Below are positions 1-7,778 of a stretch of DNA of 30,544 nt, one piece after another. The stretch lies in the NCBI GenBank assembly GCA_020638595.1, contig JACKIG010000040.1, positions 1 through 30,544 on the forward strand, given 5' to 3'. The stretch comes from Rhodospirillaceae bacterium (GTDB taxonomy: Bacteria; Pseudomonadota; Alphaproteobacteria; DSM-16000; Inquilinaceae). The notes beneath the pieces are model-generated. The model had not been told where the DNA came from. It did not search any database and worked only from the letters and a program-made list of their open reading frames with translations. The first letter of the stretch is position 1. The number at the start of each line of letters is the position of its first letter. Position numbers and translations under genes: made by a program.

Positions 1-1
1 G

Positions 2-1165
2 TTCCGCCTCAACCGCGCCGGCAGCGTGCGCGAGGCGCGCGAACTGATGCGCGGCTACCATGCGCCCGTGCAGAACATGGTCGTCGCCGACACCCAGGGC
101 ACCATCGGCTTCTTCACCATCGGCGACGTGCCGCTGCGCGCCGGCGGCGACGGCACCCTGCCCGTGCCCGGCTGGACGGGGGAGTTCGACTGGACCGGGC
201 TTGTGCCCGTCGACCAGCTGCCCCAGGCCATCGACCCGGAGGCCGGCGTCTTCGTCAACGCCAACAACCTGGCCATGCCGGCCGGAAGCGGTGCCTTCCT
301 CGGCTATGGCTATGACGAGGCCTACCGCGCGCAGCGGATCACCGACCTGCTTGCGGCGGAGGGGCCGGCGACACCGGATCGCATGGCCGCGATCATGATG
401 GACACGGTGTCGCTGGAAGCCCAGACGCTGCTGCCGGTGATGCTGGAGGTGCGGGTGGAAACGCCCCGCGACGCCAACGCGCTGGCGATCCTGCGCCGGT
501 GGGACTTCGCCATGGACCGCGATCGGCCGGAGCCGTTGATCTTCGTGGCCTGGCAGCGCGAGCTCAATCGCGCCCTCTACGCCGACGAACTGGGCGAGGC
601 GCTGTTCGCCGACTACTGGAACCTGCGCCCGACGACGGTCAGCCGCATGCTGACCCAGTCGACCGACTGGTGCGACGACGTGTCGACCGACGAGCGGGAA
701 AGCTGCCAGGACATCCTGCGCACCACCCTGACCACCGTGCTGGACCGCCTGACCGAGGCCTACGGCGAGGATCTGGAGGCGTGGCGCTGGGGCGACGTCC
801 ACATCGCCTACCTGACCCATCGCATCTATGGGCGGATCCCCATCGTCGGGTCCTGGTTCAACCTGTCCATCGAGACGGACGGCGGGGACTTCACCGTCAA
901 CCGTGGGGCCATGTCGATCTGGAGCGAGAGCCTGCCCTATGCCCATGTACACGGCGCCGGGTTCCGCGCCATCTATCCCTTGGACGAACTCAGTTCCTCG
1001 CGCTTCATCATCGCCACCGGACAGTCGGGCCATCCGTTCTCGCCCCATTACGGCGACATGGTGGAGCGCTGGCGGGACGGCGAGTGGATCACCATCGCCA
1101 ACATCCCGGCGACGCTGGCCGATGTGGGGCTGGGCAGCTTCACCTTGCGCCCGGCGTCGGAGTGA
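2..1165 (+). CDS. Penicillin acylase family protein, C-terminal part (5' end outside window)
   Basis: The frame is open from the first bases of the window and stops at TGA 1163-1165, so this is the last 387 residues or so of a longer protein. The start of the fragment (HAPVQNMVVADTQGTIGFF) matches the beta-chain segment of penicillin acylase-family Ntn hydrolases. FVNANN, encoded around 250-267, sits where these enzymes carry the oxyanion-hole Asn. The catalytic N-terminal Ser of the beta chain, the spacer peptide and the signal peptide lie upstream of the window. Known members are periplasmic enzymes that hydrolyse amides such as penicillins, acyl-homoserine lactones or aculeacin; the substrate cannot be told from this part. 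An 89-base gap separates it from ilvA, with no clear terminator. Family assignment is firm, function within the family is open. Confidence 0.85.
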   Translation, partial: FRLNRAGSVREARELMRGYHAPVQNMVVADTQGTIGFFTIGDVPLRAGGDGTLPVPGWTGEFDWTGLVPVDQLPQAIDPEAGVFVNANNLAMPAGSGAFLGYGYDEAYRAQRITDLLAAEGPATPDRMAAIMMDTVSLEAQTLLPVMLEVRVETPRDANALAILRRWDFAMDRDRPEPLIFVAWQRELNRALYADELGEALFADYWNLRPTTVSRMLTQSTDWCDDVSTDERESCQDILRTTLTTVLDRLTEAYGEDLEAWRWGDVHIAYLTHRIYGRIPIVGSWFNLSIETDGGDFTVNRGAMSIWSESLPYAHVHGAGFRAIYPLDELSSSRFIIATGQSGHPFSPHYGDMVERWRDGEWITIANIPATLADVGLGSFTLRPASE

Positions 1166-1254
1166 CCGCCCACCCCCGGCCCTGACCGCCGCGTTCGCCG
1201 CCAAGGACACCATTTGCCCGTCGACTTACCCCGCAATCCGGATAAAGTCCGCTG

Positions 1255-2460
1255 ATGCTACCGGTCGACATTGACGATATCCGCCGGGCCGCCGAAGGCC
1301 TGTCCGGCGCAGTGCAGCACACGCCCACGGTGCCGGCGCCCCGTTTGTCGGCGCAGCTGGGGTGCCGGCTGTCGCTCAAGCTGGAATGCCTGCAGCACAC
1401 CGGGTCGTTCAAGGACCGCGGGGCCAGGACCAAGCTGGCCAGCCTGCCGGATGAAGCACGGCGCCGGGGCGTCGTCGCGGCGTCGGCCGGCAACCATGCC
1501 CAGGGGGTGGCCTTCCATGCCAACCGGCTGCGCATACCGGCGACGATCGTCATGCCCCGGTTCACCCCGTTCACCAAGGTCGCGCGCACGGAAGCCTTCG
1601 GTGCCAAGGTCGTCCTGCACGGCGACAGCCTGAGCGAGAGCCAGGCCCACGCCGCAGCACTGGCCACCGACAAGGGCCTGACGTCGATCCATCCCTACGA
1701 CGACCCGCTGATCATCGCCGGCCAGGGCACCGCGGGGCTGGAGCTGCTGGAGGCACTGCCGGACCTGGACGACCTGGTCGTCCCGATCGGCGGCGGGGGG
1801 TTGATCAGCGGCCTGGCGATCGCCGCCAAGGCGCACAATCCCGCCATCCGCGTCACGGGTGTCGAAGCCGCCCGCTATCCCTCGATGCACGACGCGCTGG
1901 CCGGCATCCAGCGCAGCTATGCCGGCTCCACCATCGCCGAAGGCATCGCGGTGAAGGAGCCGGGCAAGCTGACGCGCGAGATCATCGCCGCCCTGGTGGA
2001 CGACATCCTGGTGGTCGAGGAGGACACGCTGGAGGCCGCGGTCTACCAACTGCTGACCTGCGCCAATGTCCTGGGCGAAGGCGCGGGCGCCGCCGGACTT
2101 GCCGGCATCATGGCGCACCGCGAACGCTTCGCCGGGCGCAACGTGGCCACCGTGGTGTGCGGCGGCAACATCGATCCGCGGTTGCTGTCGTCGGTCCTGC
2201 TGCGCGGGCTGATGCGCGACGGCCGGCTGGCGCGCCTGAGCGTTCAGATCGAAGACGCACCCGGCATGCTGGGCCGTGTCGCCGCCATCATCGGGGACTG
2301 CGGCGGCAACATCGTCGACGTCCACCACCATCGGCTTGTCTACGGCGTTCCGGCCAAACGGACGGACCTGGAGATCGTGGTGGAGACCCGGGACCGGTCC
2401 CATATCTCGGTGATCGTCGAGCGGCTGGCCGCCGCAGGATTCGGCGTATCAACCGCGTAA
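1255..2460 (+). CDS. ilvA: Threonine ammonia-lyase (threonine dehydratase) with C-terminal ACT domain
   Basis: A 401-residue fold-type II PLP enzyme that deaminates L-threonine to 2-oxobutanoate, the first step towards isoleucine, in the cytoplasm. The PLP Schiff-base lysine is Lys53 in GSFKDRGA, followed by ASAGNHAQG (about 80-88) and the phosphate-binding loop GGGGLISG (about 182-189). The last 75 residues or so form one ACT domain (LSVQIEDAPGMLGRVAAI). This is the short TdcB/alphaproteobacterial type, not the 510-residue E. coli IlvA with two ACT-like repeats. The ATG at 1255 has no strong Shine-Dalgarno sequence. The last 12 bases overlap the 3' end of the convergent flavin reductase gene. 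A biosynthetic or a catabolic role is possible; the ACT domain implies amino-acid feedback. A serine-specific activity cannot be excluded. Confidence 0.9.
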   Translation: MLPVDIDDIRRAAEGLSGAVQHTPTVPAPRLSAQLGCRLSLKLECLQHTGSFKDRGARTKLASLPDEARRRGVVAASAGNHAQGVAFHANRLRIPATIVMPRFTPFTKVARTEAFGAKVVLHGDSLSESQAHAAALATDKGLTSIHPYDDPLIIAGQGTAGLELLEALPDLDDLVVPIGGGGLISGLAIAAKAHNPAIRVTGVEAARYPSMHDALAGIQRSYAGSTIAEGIAVKEPGKLTREIIAALVDDILVVEEDTLEAAVYQLLTCANVLGEGAGAAGLAGIMAHRERFAGRNVATVVCGGNIDPRLLSSVLLRGLMRDGRLARLSVQIEDAPGMLGRVAAIIGDCGGNIVDVHHHRLVYGVPAKRTDLEIVVETRDRSHISVIVERLAAAGFGVSTA

Positions 2461-2982
2461 CGGCAACTTGCGCCGGTCGATCCCCACATAGTTGCCGCGA
2501 TAGTAGCCCAGCGGCGGGCGGTCGTCGTCGGCATCAAGCCTGACGACCCTGCCCACGACGATCACATGGTCGCCGCCGTCATGTGTCGCCTGAAGCACGC
2601 AGTCCAGGGCTGCGGGCGCGTCGACCAGGATGGGCGCGCCAGTGACCCAGGTCGCCGTCTCCACCCCCGTCCACGACCGCGTGCCCAGCGAAAAGCGGTC
2701 GGCGATCCAGCGCTGCTCGCGCCCCAGGATATTGGCGGCGAAGGCCCGGTTGGAGAGGATCACCGGCAGCGACTTGGCCCTGCGGCCGAGGCAGAACAGC
2801 ACCAGCGGCGGGTCCAGCGACACCGACGTGAACGAGTTCACCGTGACCCCCACCCGCTCGTCCGGCCGCGCGCCGGCCGTCACCAGGACCACGCCGGTGA
2901 CGAAATGCGACAGGGCATCGCGGAACCGCCGATCGTCGATTTCGGGCAGCGGGTGGACGTATGGGGCGGATCCGGCCGTCAT
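2449..2982 (-). CDS. Flavin reductase-like (FMN-binding split-barrel) protein
   Basis: A protein of 177 residues from the ATG at 2982, which has GAG just upstream; the frame stays open to an ATG at 3072, but that part (rich in Ala and Arg) looks non-coding. Features of the flavin reductase-like domain: FRDALSHFVTGVVLVTA near the N-terminus, then VGVTVNSFTSVSLDPPLVLF, which is the FMN-binding stretch, and a C-terminal GDHVIVVGRVV strand. Members use NAD(P)H to reduce FMN or FAD and often feed a two-component monooxygenase; no monooxygenase partner is visible here. It is transcribed away from motA and ends 12 bases inside ilvA. The exact physiological partner is unknown. Confidence 0.85.
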   Translation of the reverse strand: MTAGSAPYVHPLPEIDDRRFRDALSHFVTGVVLVTAGARPDERVGVTVNSFTSVSLDPPLVLFCLGRRAKSLPVILSNRAFAANILGREQRWIADRFSLGTRSWTGVETATWVTGAPILVDAPAALDCVLQATHDGGDHVIVVGRVVRLDADDDRPPLGYYRGNYVGIDRRKLPLRG

Positions 2983-3082
2983 CTCTCGGGTGCCAATGGG
3001 TCGGCGCAATCGGATTGGGGTCCTAGAGACATGCGCCGCGACCGACCGGGCCGCAAGCGCGAAAGCGCCCATGCGTCTGCGT

Positions 3083-3104
3083 TTAAACCGTTCTTAACAT
3101 TAAC
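3083..3104. promoter_or_regulatory. Candidate CtrA binding site upstream of motA
   Basis: TTAA at 3083-3086, seven bases, then TTAAC at 3094-3098 match the full CtrA consensus TTAA-N7-TTAAC exactly. A further TTAAC follows at 3100-3104. Three TTAA words in 22 bases stand out in this GC-rich sequence. The site lies 64 bases before the motA start, in the divergent region (2983-3162) shared with the flavin reductase gene. CtrA is a known activator of motility genes in several Alphaproteobacteria. Binding here is inferred. Confidence 0.55.
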
Positions 3105-3162
3105 TGGCAATCTTGGGGCATTCGAGCCGGCCCGCCGCTCGTGTCCGGGAAGTTGTCGAGCC

Positions 3163-4023
3163 ATGCTGATCATTGTTGGCGCCATCATCGCTGTGTTGTG
3201 CACACTCGGGGGCTTCGTCGCCCTGGGCGGCCATTTGCATGTGCTGTGGCAACCGTTCGAGGTTGTCATCATCGTCGGTACGGCGATCGGCGCGTTCGTC
3301 ATCTCCAACCCCAAATCGGTGCTGGCCAAGGTCGGCAAGGCCATCGGCGGCGCGATCAAGGGCAGCCGCTACGGCAAGAAGGAATATCTGGAGCTGCTGA
3401 GCCTGCTCTACCAGGTGTTCAAGCTGGCCAAGACCAAGGGCATGCTCGCGCTGGAACAGCATGTCGAGGCTCCGCGCGAAAGCTCGCTGTTTCAGCAGTT
3501 TCCGGGGATCTACAACAACCATCACGCGATGACGTTCCTGTGCGACTACCTTCGGCTGATGTCCCTGAACGCCGAAGACCCGCACACCATGGAAGCGTTG
3601 ATGGACGAGGAAATCGACACCCACCATCACGAGAGCATCTCGATCTCCAGCGCCGTCCAGACGATGGCCGACGGCATGCCGGCCTTGGGCATCGTCGCCG
3701 CCGTGCTGGGCGTCATCAAGACCATGGGCGCGATCAGCGAGCCCCCGGAGGTGCTGGGCCGCCTGATCGGCGGCGCCCTGGTCGGCACCTTCCTGGGCGT
3801 GTGGCTGTCCTATGGCTTCATCGCCCCGCTCGCCAGTGCGATGAAGTCCCTCTACGATTCCGAGATCCGCTACTACCAGTGCATGAAGGCCGGGATGCTG
3901 GCCCATCTGCACGGTTACGCCCCCGCCGTGTCCGTGGAGTTCGCCCGCAAGGCGCTGTTCCCGACGGTGCGGCCGGACTTCTACGAAGTCGAGGAGGCCA
4001 CCTCCGCCCTGCCGCCAACCTGA
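3163..4023 (+). CDS. motA: Flagellar motor stator protein MotA
   Basis: A protein of 286 residues, the usual MotA length, from ATG 3163; upstream in-frame codons look non-coding. It forms the proton-driven stator with MotB in the inner membrane. Two N-terminal transmembrane helices (MLIIVGAIIAVLCTLGGFVA, and VVIIVGTAIGAFVI) are followed by a cytoplasmic loop of about 110 residues that contacts FliG, then helices 3 and 4. The loop contains FLCDYLRLM. The conserved prolines at the cytoplasmic ends of helices 3 and 4 are seen in GMPALGIVAAVLGVIKTMG and APLASAMK. motB follows after 57 bases, so the two are probably co-transcribed. A CtrA-type box lies upstream. No other flagellar gene is in the window. 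Confidence 0.96.
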   Translation: MLIIVGAIIAVLCTLGGFVALGGHLHVLWQPFEVVIIVGTAIGAFVISNPKSVLAKVGKAIGGAIKGSRYGKKEYLELLSLLYQVFKLAKTKGMLALEQHVEAPRESSLFQQFPGIYNNHHAMTFLCDYLRLMSLNAEDPHTMEALMDEEIDTHHHESISISSAVQTMADGMPALGIVAAVLGVIKTMGAISEPPEVLGRLIGGALVGTFLGVWLSYGFIAPLASAMKSLYDSEIRYYQCMKAGMLAHLHGYAPAVSVEFARKALFPTVRPDFYEVEEATSALPPT

Positions 4024-4080
4024 CCCGCCCCGGGCACCGGATCGAAAGACTGAGACCGCCCGTCGGAGCCCCGCAAAGCC

Positions 4081-5196
4081 GTGTCGACCGCCAACGAACC
4101 GCAGATCATCATCATCAAGAAGAAGAAGAAGGGCGGCCACGACGCACATCACGGCGGCGCGTGGAAGGTTGCCTATGCCGATTTCGTCACGGCGATGATG
4201 GCGTTCTTCCTGCTGCTCTGGCTGCTCAACGTCACCACCGACGATCAGCGCCAGGGCATCGCCGACTATTTCGATCCTTCCAACATCGCGCGGGCGACCA
4301 GCGGCTCCGGCGGCGTTCTGGGCGGCCGTACGGTGGGCTCGCCGGGACAGATGTCGTCCCCCAGTTCGCAGTTCAGCCTGGATGCCAGCCTGCCCGGACG
4401 CCCCGAGCCGGCGGAAGATGCCGACAACATCGACGACGGCGACATCGACGAGATCGTGGAGATCCTGACCGAAGGACGCAGCGAAGGCCTGGACCAGGAG
4501 GCCGTGGCGGCGCTGCTGCGCGGCCTGTCGGACCAGGAGCTGGGCGAGCTTCTGTCCGGGCTGACGGACCAGGAGCTGGCCGGCGTGGTCGGCCAGTCCG
4601 ACCTGGCCGAACGGCTGAGCGAAGCCCTGGCCGAAAGCGGCGGCATCAGCGAGCAGGCGCTGGAAGAGGCGCTGGCCGAGCGCGAGCAGGCGATGTTCGA
4701 CCAGGCGGAGCGCATGCTGCGCCAGGCCATCCAGTCGATGCCGGAATTGCAGCAGCTGGCCCAGAACCTGTTGATCGACCAGACGCCGGAAGGCCTGCGC
4801 ATCCAGATCGTCGATCAGGAAGGGCTGTCGATGTTCCCCACCGGCAGCGCCGAGATGTATCCCCAGACACAGCAGCTGCTGGAACTGGTGGCCCAGGTGG
4901 TGGCCCAGATGCCGCAGCAGATCTCCGTCAGCGGGCACACCGACGCCACCCCCTTCCTCAACAGCGCCACCTATGACAACTGGGATCTTTCGACCGACCG
5001 CGCCAATGCCAGCCGCCGGGCGATGGAAGCCGGCGGGCTCGCGCCGGGGCGCATTGCGCTGGTGCTCGGCAAGTCGGACACCGACCCGTTGATTGCGGAT
5101 GACCCGCGCAATCCCCGCAACCGCAGGATCTCCATCGTGTTGTTGCGCGAAGCGCCGCAGATCGATCCGGCAGCTGGCCCGACCCCGGAACTCTGA
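4081..5196 (+). CDS. motB: Flagellar motor stator protein MotB
   Basis: A protein of 371 residues from a GTG start at 4081, preceded by CGGAG at 4064-4068. A short lysine-rich cytoplasmic tail (IIIIKKKKKGG, then His-rich) precedes one transmembrane helix, about 31-50. Asp34 in YADFVTAMMAFF is the proton-carrying residue (Asp32 in E. coli). The plug segment follows. Residues of about 250-360 form the OmpA-like peptidoglycan-binding domain, with SGHTDATPF and NRRISIVLL. It is longer than E. coli MotB (308 residues) because of an acidic linker at about 105-210, which includes a tandem 12-residue repeat at 146-157 and 158-169. It anchors the MotA ring to the cell wall and conducts H+; sodium use cannot be ruled out from sequence. 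Confidence 0.96.
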   Translation: MSTANEPQIIIIKKKKKGGHDAHHGGAWKVAYADFVTAMMAFFLLLWLLNVTTDDQRQGIADYFDPSNIARATSGSGGVLGGRTVGSPGQMSSPSSQFSLDASLPGRPEPAEDADNIDDGDIDEIVEILTEGRSEGLDQEAVAALLRGLSDQELGELLSGLTDQELAGVVGQSDLAERLSEALAESGGISEQALEEALAEREQAMFDQAERMLRQAIQSMPELQQLAQNLLIDQTPEGLRIQIVDQEGLSMFPTGSAEMYPQTQQLLELVAQVVAQMPQQISVSGHTDATPFLNSATYDNWDLSTDRANASRRAMEAGGLAPGRIALVLGKSDTDPLIADDPRNPRNRRISIVLLREAPQIDPAAGPTPEL

Positions 5197-5357
5197 CCAA
5201 GTTCGCGGCAATTCTTGCCTGAATGCCTCGCATTCCGCCCAACGATTAATCAATTGCGCAAAATAGTGCCGTAACCGGCTTGTCATCGGCGGATGCCCGC
5301 AGCAATCATTGGCGCCGTGGCCATTCCGGCATCCCTTCATCTGCTCTGGTGACATCC

Positions 5358-6803
5358 GTGACATATGCGACGAGCGGTCTACTCGCCGGCTACGGGTCGA
5401 ACGGCTTCTTTGACGAGCTTCTGGGCGGCGACCCGGCGGCCCGGGGGGCGACGGCCATTGCCGACCGGCTGGCACTGGTGGAGCTGGCCGATCTACAGCA
5501 GCGCTCCAAGGACGCGGAGCGGGAGCTGTTCAATCTCGGCATCACCTTCCTGATCCTGTCCGACCGCGAGGCGGTGGACCGCATCCTGCCCTTCGACGTC
5601 ATCCCGCGGCTGGTCAGCGCCGCCGAATGGCAGCACCTGGAAGCCGGGGTCACGCAGCGCGTGAAGGCGCTGAACCTGTTCCTCAACGACGTCTATCACG
5701 ACCAGCACGTCCTCAAGGACGGGATCGTTCCGGCGGACCTGATTCTCGGTCACGCCTGCTACGTGCCGGCGATGCGCGAGATCGACCTGCCGTTCGGCAC
5801 TTATGTCCACATCCTCGGCATCGACCTTGTCCGCGACGCCGAAGGCACGTTCCGCGTTCTGGAGGACAACTGCCGCTGTCCGTCGGGCGTGTCCTACGTC
5901 GTCGAGAACCGCCACATGATGCAGCGGGCCTTCCCGGAGCTGGTCGCCAATATCGGCGTCCGTTCCGTGGACAACTACGGCAACAAGCTGCACGCGGCGT
6001 TGTGCGAGATCGCCCCCCACGGCATCGAGCAGCCGCGCGTCGTGCTGCTGTCGCCCGGCACCTACAACTCCGCCTATTTCGAGCATGTGTTCCTGTCGCG
6101 CGAGATGGGCGTACCCCTGGTCGAGGGCCGCGACCTGGTGGTCGAGGACGACCTGGTCTACATGAAGACGACGGACGGGCTGGCCGGGGTCGACGTCATC
6201 TATCGCCGCATCGGCGACGACTTCCTCGATCCGGAAGTGTTCCGGCCGGAAAGCCTGCTGGGCGTGCCGGGCCTCATGCGCGCCTATGCCAAGGGCAACG
6301 TGGCCCTGGCCAACGCCATCGGCACCGGCGTTGCCGACGACAAGGCGGTCTATGCCTATATGCCCCGCATCATCCGGTACTACCTGGACGAGGAGGCGAT
6401 ACTGCCCAACGTCGAGACGCATATCTGCCGCGAGCGCGAGGGGCTGGACTACACCCTGTCGCGGCTGGACCAGCTGGTCGTCAAGCCGGTGGGCGAGGCC
6501 GGCGGCTACGGCATCACCATCGGTCCGAAGGCGACCCGTGAGGAACTGGACATCTGCCGCGAACGCCTGCTGGCAGACCCGGCCAACTATATCAGCCAGC
6601 CCATGGTTCCGCTGTCCGTCTGTCCGACCCTGACGGAAGACGGCATCGAACCGCGGCACGTGGACCTGCGGCCGTTCGCGGTCACGGGTCGCGACACCTG
6701 GGTGCTTCCTGGAGGGTTGACGCGCGTGGCGCTGCGCAAGGGGACACTGATCGTCAACTCCTCGCAAGGGGGCGGCTCCAAGGACACGTGGGTGCTGGGC
6801 TGA
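5358..6803 (+). CDS. Circularly permuted ATP-grasp protein (DUF404/DUF407 family)
   Basis: About 481 residues, matching the circularly permuted ATP-grasp family (COG2308). Supporting motifs: ERELFNLGITF and HDQHVL-type sequence near the N-terminus, ILGHACYVPAM, the Gly/Cys-rich loop NCRCPSGVSYVVENR (about 170-185), and VVKPVGEAGGYGITIG (about 373-389), which resembles the ATP-binding Lys-containing strand. The C-terminus ends in SSQGGGSKDTWVLG, as is usual. Family members are predicted to ligate amino acids or peptides with ATP; no substrate is established. The start is uncertain: GTG 5358 has GGTGA five bases upstream; GTG 5349 and TTG 5280 are also in frame. The stop overlaps the next gene's ATG by one base (TGATG), so translation of the alpha-E gene is probably coupled. 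A transglutaminase-like partner, common in related clusters, is absent here. Confidence 0.88.
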   Translation: MTYATSGLLAGYGSNGFFDELLGGDPAARGATAIADRLALVELADLQQRSKDAERELFNLGITFLILSDREAVDRILPFDVIPRLVSAAEWQHLEAGVTQRVKALNLFLNDVYHDQHVLKDGIVPADLILGHACYVPAMREIDLPFGTYVHILGIDLVRDAEGTFRVLEDNCRCPSGVSYVVENRHMMQRAFPELVANIGVRSVDNYGNKLHAALCEIAPHGIEQPRVVLLSPGTYNSAYFEHVFLSREMGVPLVEGRDLVVEDDLVYMKTTDGLAGVDVIYRRIGDDFLDPEVFRPESLLGVPGLMRAYAKGNVALANAIGTGVADDKAVYAYMPRIIRYYLDEEAILPNVETHICREREGLDYTLSRLDQLVVKPVGEAGGYGITIGPKATREELDICRERLLADPANYISQPMVPLSVCPTLTEDGIEPRHVDLRPFAVTGRDTWVLPGGLTRVALRKGTLIVNSSQGGGSKDTWVLG

Positions 6804-7758
6804 TGGAAAAGCTGCTCGCACGCTACGCCGATGCCGCGTTCTGGATGGCCCGCTACATGGAGCGGGCGGAAAACCTGGCGCGCATCCTGGACGTCAACGA
6901 GACCTTCGCCCGCGACGACCGCGGCGAGGCCAACTGGCTGTCGGTGGTCCGGCTGAATGCGGATACCGAAGGCTTCTTCGCCAAGCACGACGTCGCCAGC
7001 GCCGAAAAGGTGCTGCATTACTACGTCATCGACGACGACAACCCGACATCGATCCGCTCGACCGTGCGGGCCGCGCGGGAGAACGCGCGCACGCTGCGCC
7101 CGCTGATCAGCACCGAGATGTGGTCGCATCTCAACGTCTTCTACAACCGGCTGCTGGAGCTTTCGCGCTACGACCTCAGCCTGCACCGGCTGGGCGCGCT
7201 GTGCGCCCATGTGAAGGAAAGCTGCCAGGCCCATACCGGCATCGTCGAGGGCACGTTCTACCGCGACCAGGGCTGGTACTTCTACGGCCTGGGCAAGCAC
7301 CTGGAGAGGGCGGACGAGACGACCCGCTTGCTGGACGTCAAATACCACATCCTGCTGCCGACGGTTCAGGACGTGGGCTCGCCGTTGGATCTCAGCCAGT
7401 GGAACGCGGTGCTGCGTTCCGCCGCAGGCTATCACGCCTACCGCCGCATCCACCGCGCGGCCTGTCGGCAGCGGATGTCTCAGGGTTTCTGTTGTTCAAC
7501 ACGTCTTTTCCGCGTTCGGTGCTGGTGTCGATGCGACAAGTCAATGGATTGTTGACCGAGCTTAAGTCACGCTACATGCTCCGCGGCGGGAACCTCGCGG
7601 CCGAGCGGGTCGATGAAATGCTTGCGGTCATGGCCGCGCATAGCATTGAGCGGGTGATAGCGAGTGGCCTGCACGAGTTCCTTGACTGGTTGCAGACCCA
7701 AGTGATCGCGGTGTCCAATGAGCTTGCACACTCATTCTTCGGATGTGACACGAACTGA
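6803..7758 (+). pseudogene. Alpha-E domain (DUF403) gene with a -1 frameshift near 7454-7462
   Basis: Starting at ATG 6803, the frame encodes a typical alpha-E protein (COG2307) up to YHAYRRIHR, around 7456. It then leaves the family sequence and stops at 7555 after a Cys-rich nonsense tail. The family sequence resumes in the frame one base back (LSAADVSGFLLFNTSFPRSV onward) and runs to TGA 7756-7758 with GLHEFLDWLQ, a characteristic C-terminal motif. The joined product would be about 318 residues, the normal family length. One base is therefore missing in GCGCGG, through a real mutation or a sequencing error. Third codon positions after the break end in A or T in 25 of 90 codons, against about 8 in the first 75, so composition shifts at the same place. 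The helical protein is a partner of the upstream ATP-grasp protein; its biochemical role is unknown. Confidence 0.85.
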
Positions 7759-7778
7759 ATGGAAGATGTGGTGACGCG

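Noticed and set aside
5207..5261. Small hairpin GGCAA-TTC-TTGCC and palindrome TTGCGCAA after motB
   Set aside because: The hairpin is too short and lacks a T-run; the 8-base palindrome is not informative alone.
5280..5357. TTG at 5280 as start of the ATP-grasp gene
   Set aside because: The 26 added residues look unlike the family N-terminus and there is no ribosome site; GTG 5358 with GGTGA is preferred, though not certain.
3100..5475. Minus-strand open frame of 791 codons opposite motA and motB
   Set aside because: Composition (Gln, His, Arg, Gly rich) and position show a shadow of motAB; no family resemblance and no ribosome site.
7440..7560. Programmed -1 frameshifting in the alpha-E gene
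   Set aside because: There is no slippery heptamer such as A AAA AAG or a run of identical bases at the switch, and alpha-E proteins are normally made from one frame.
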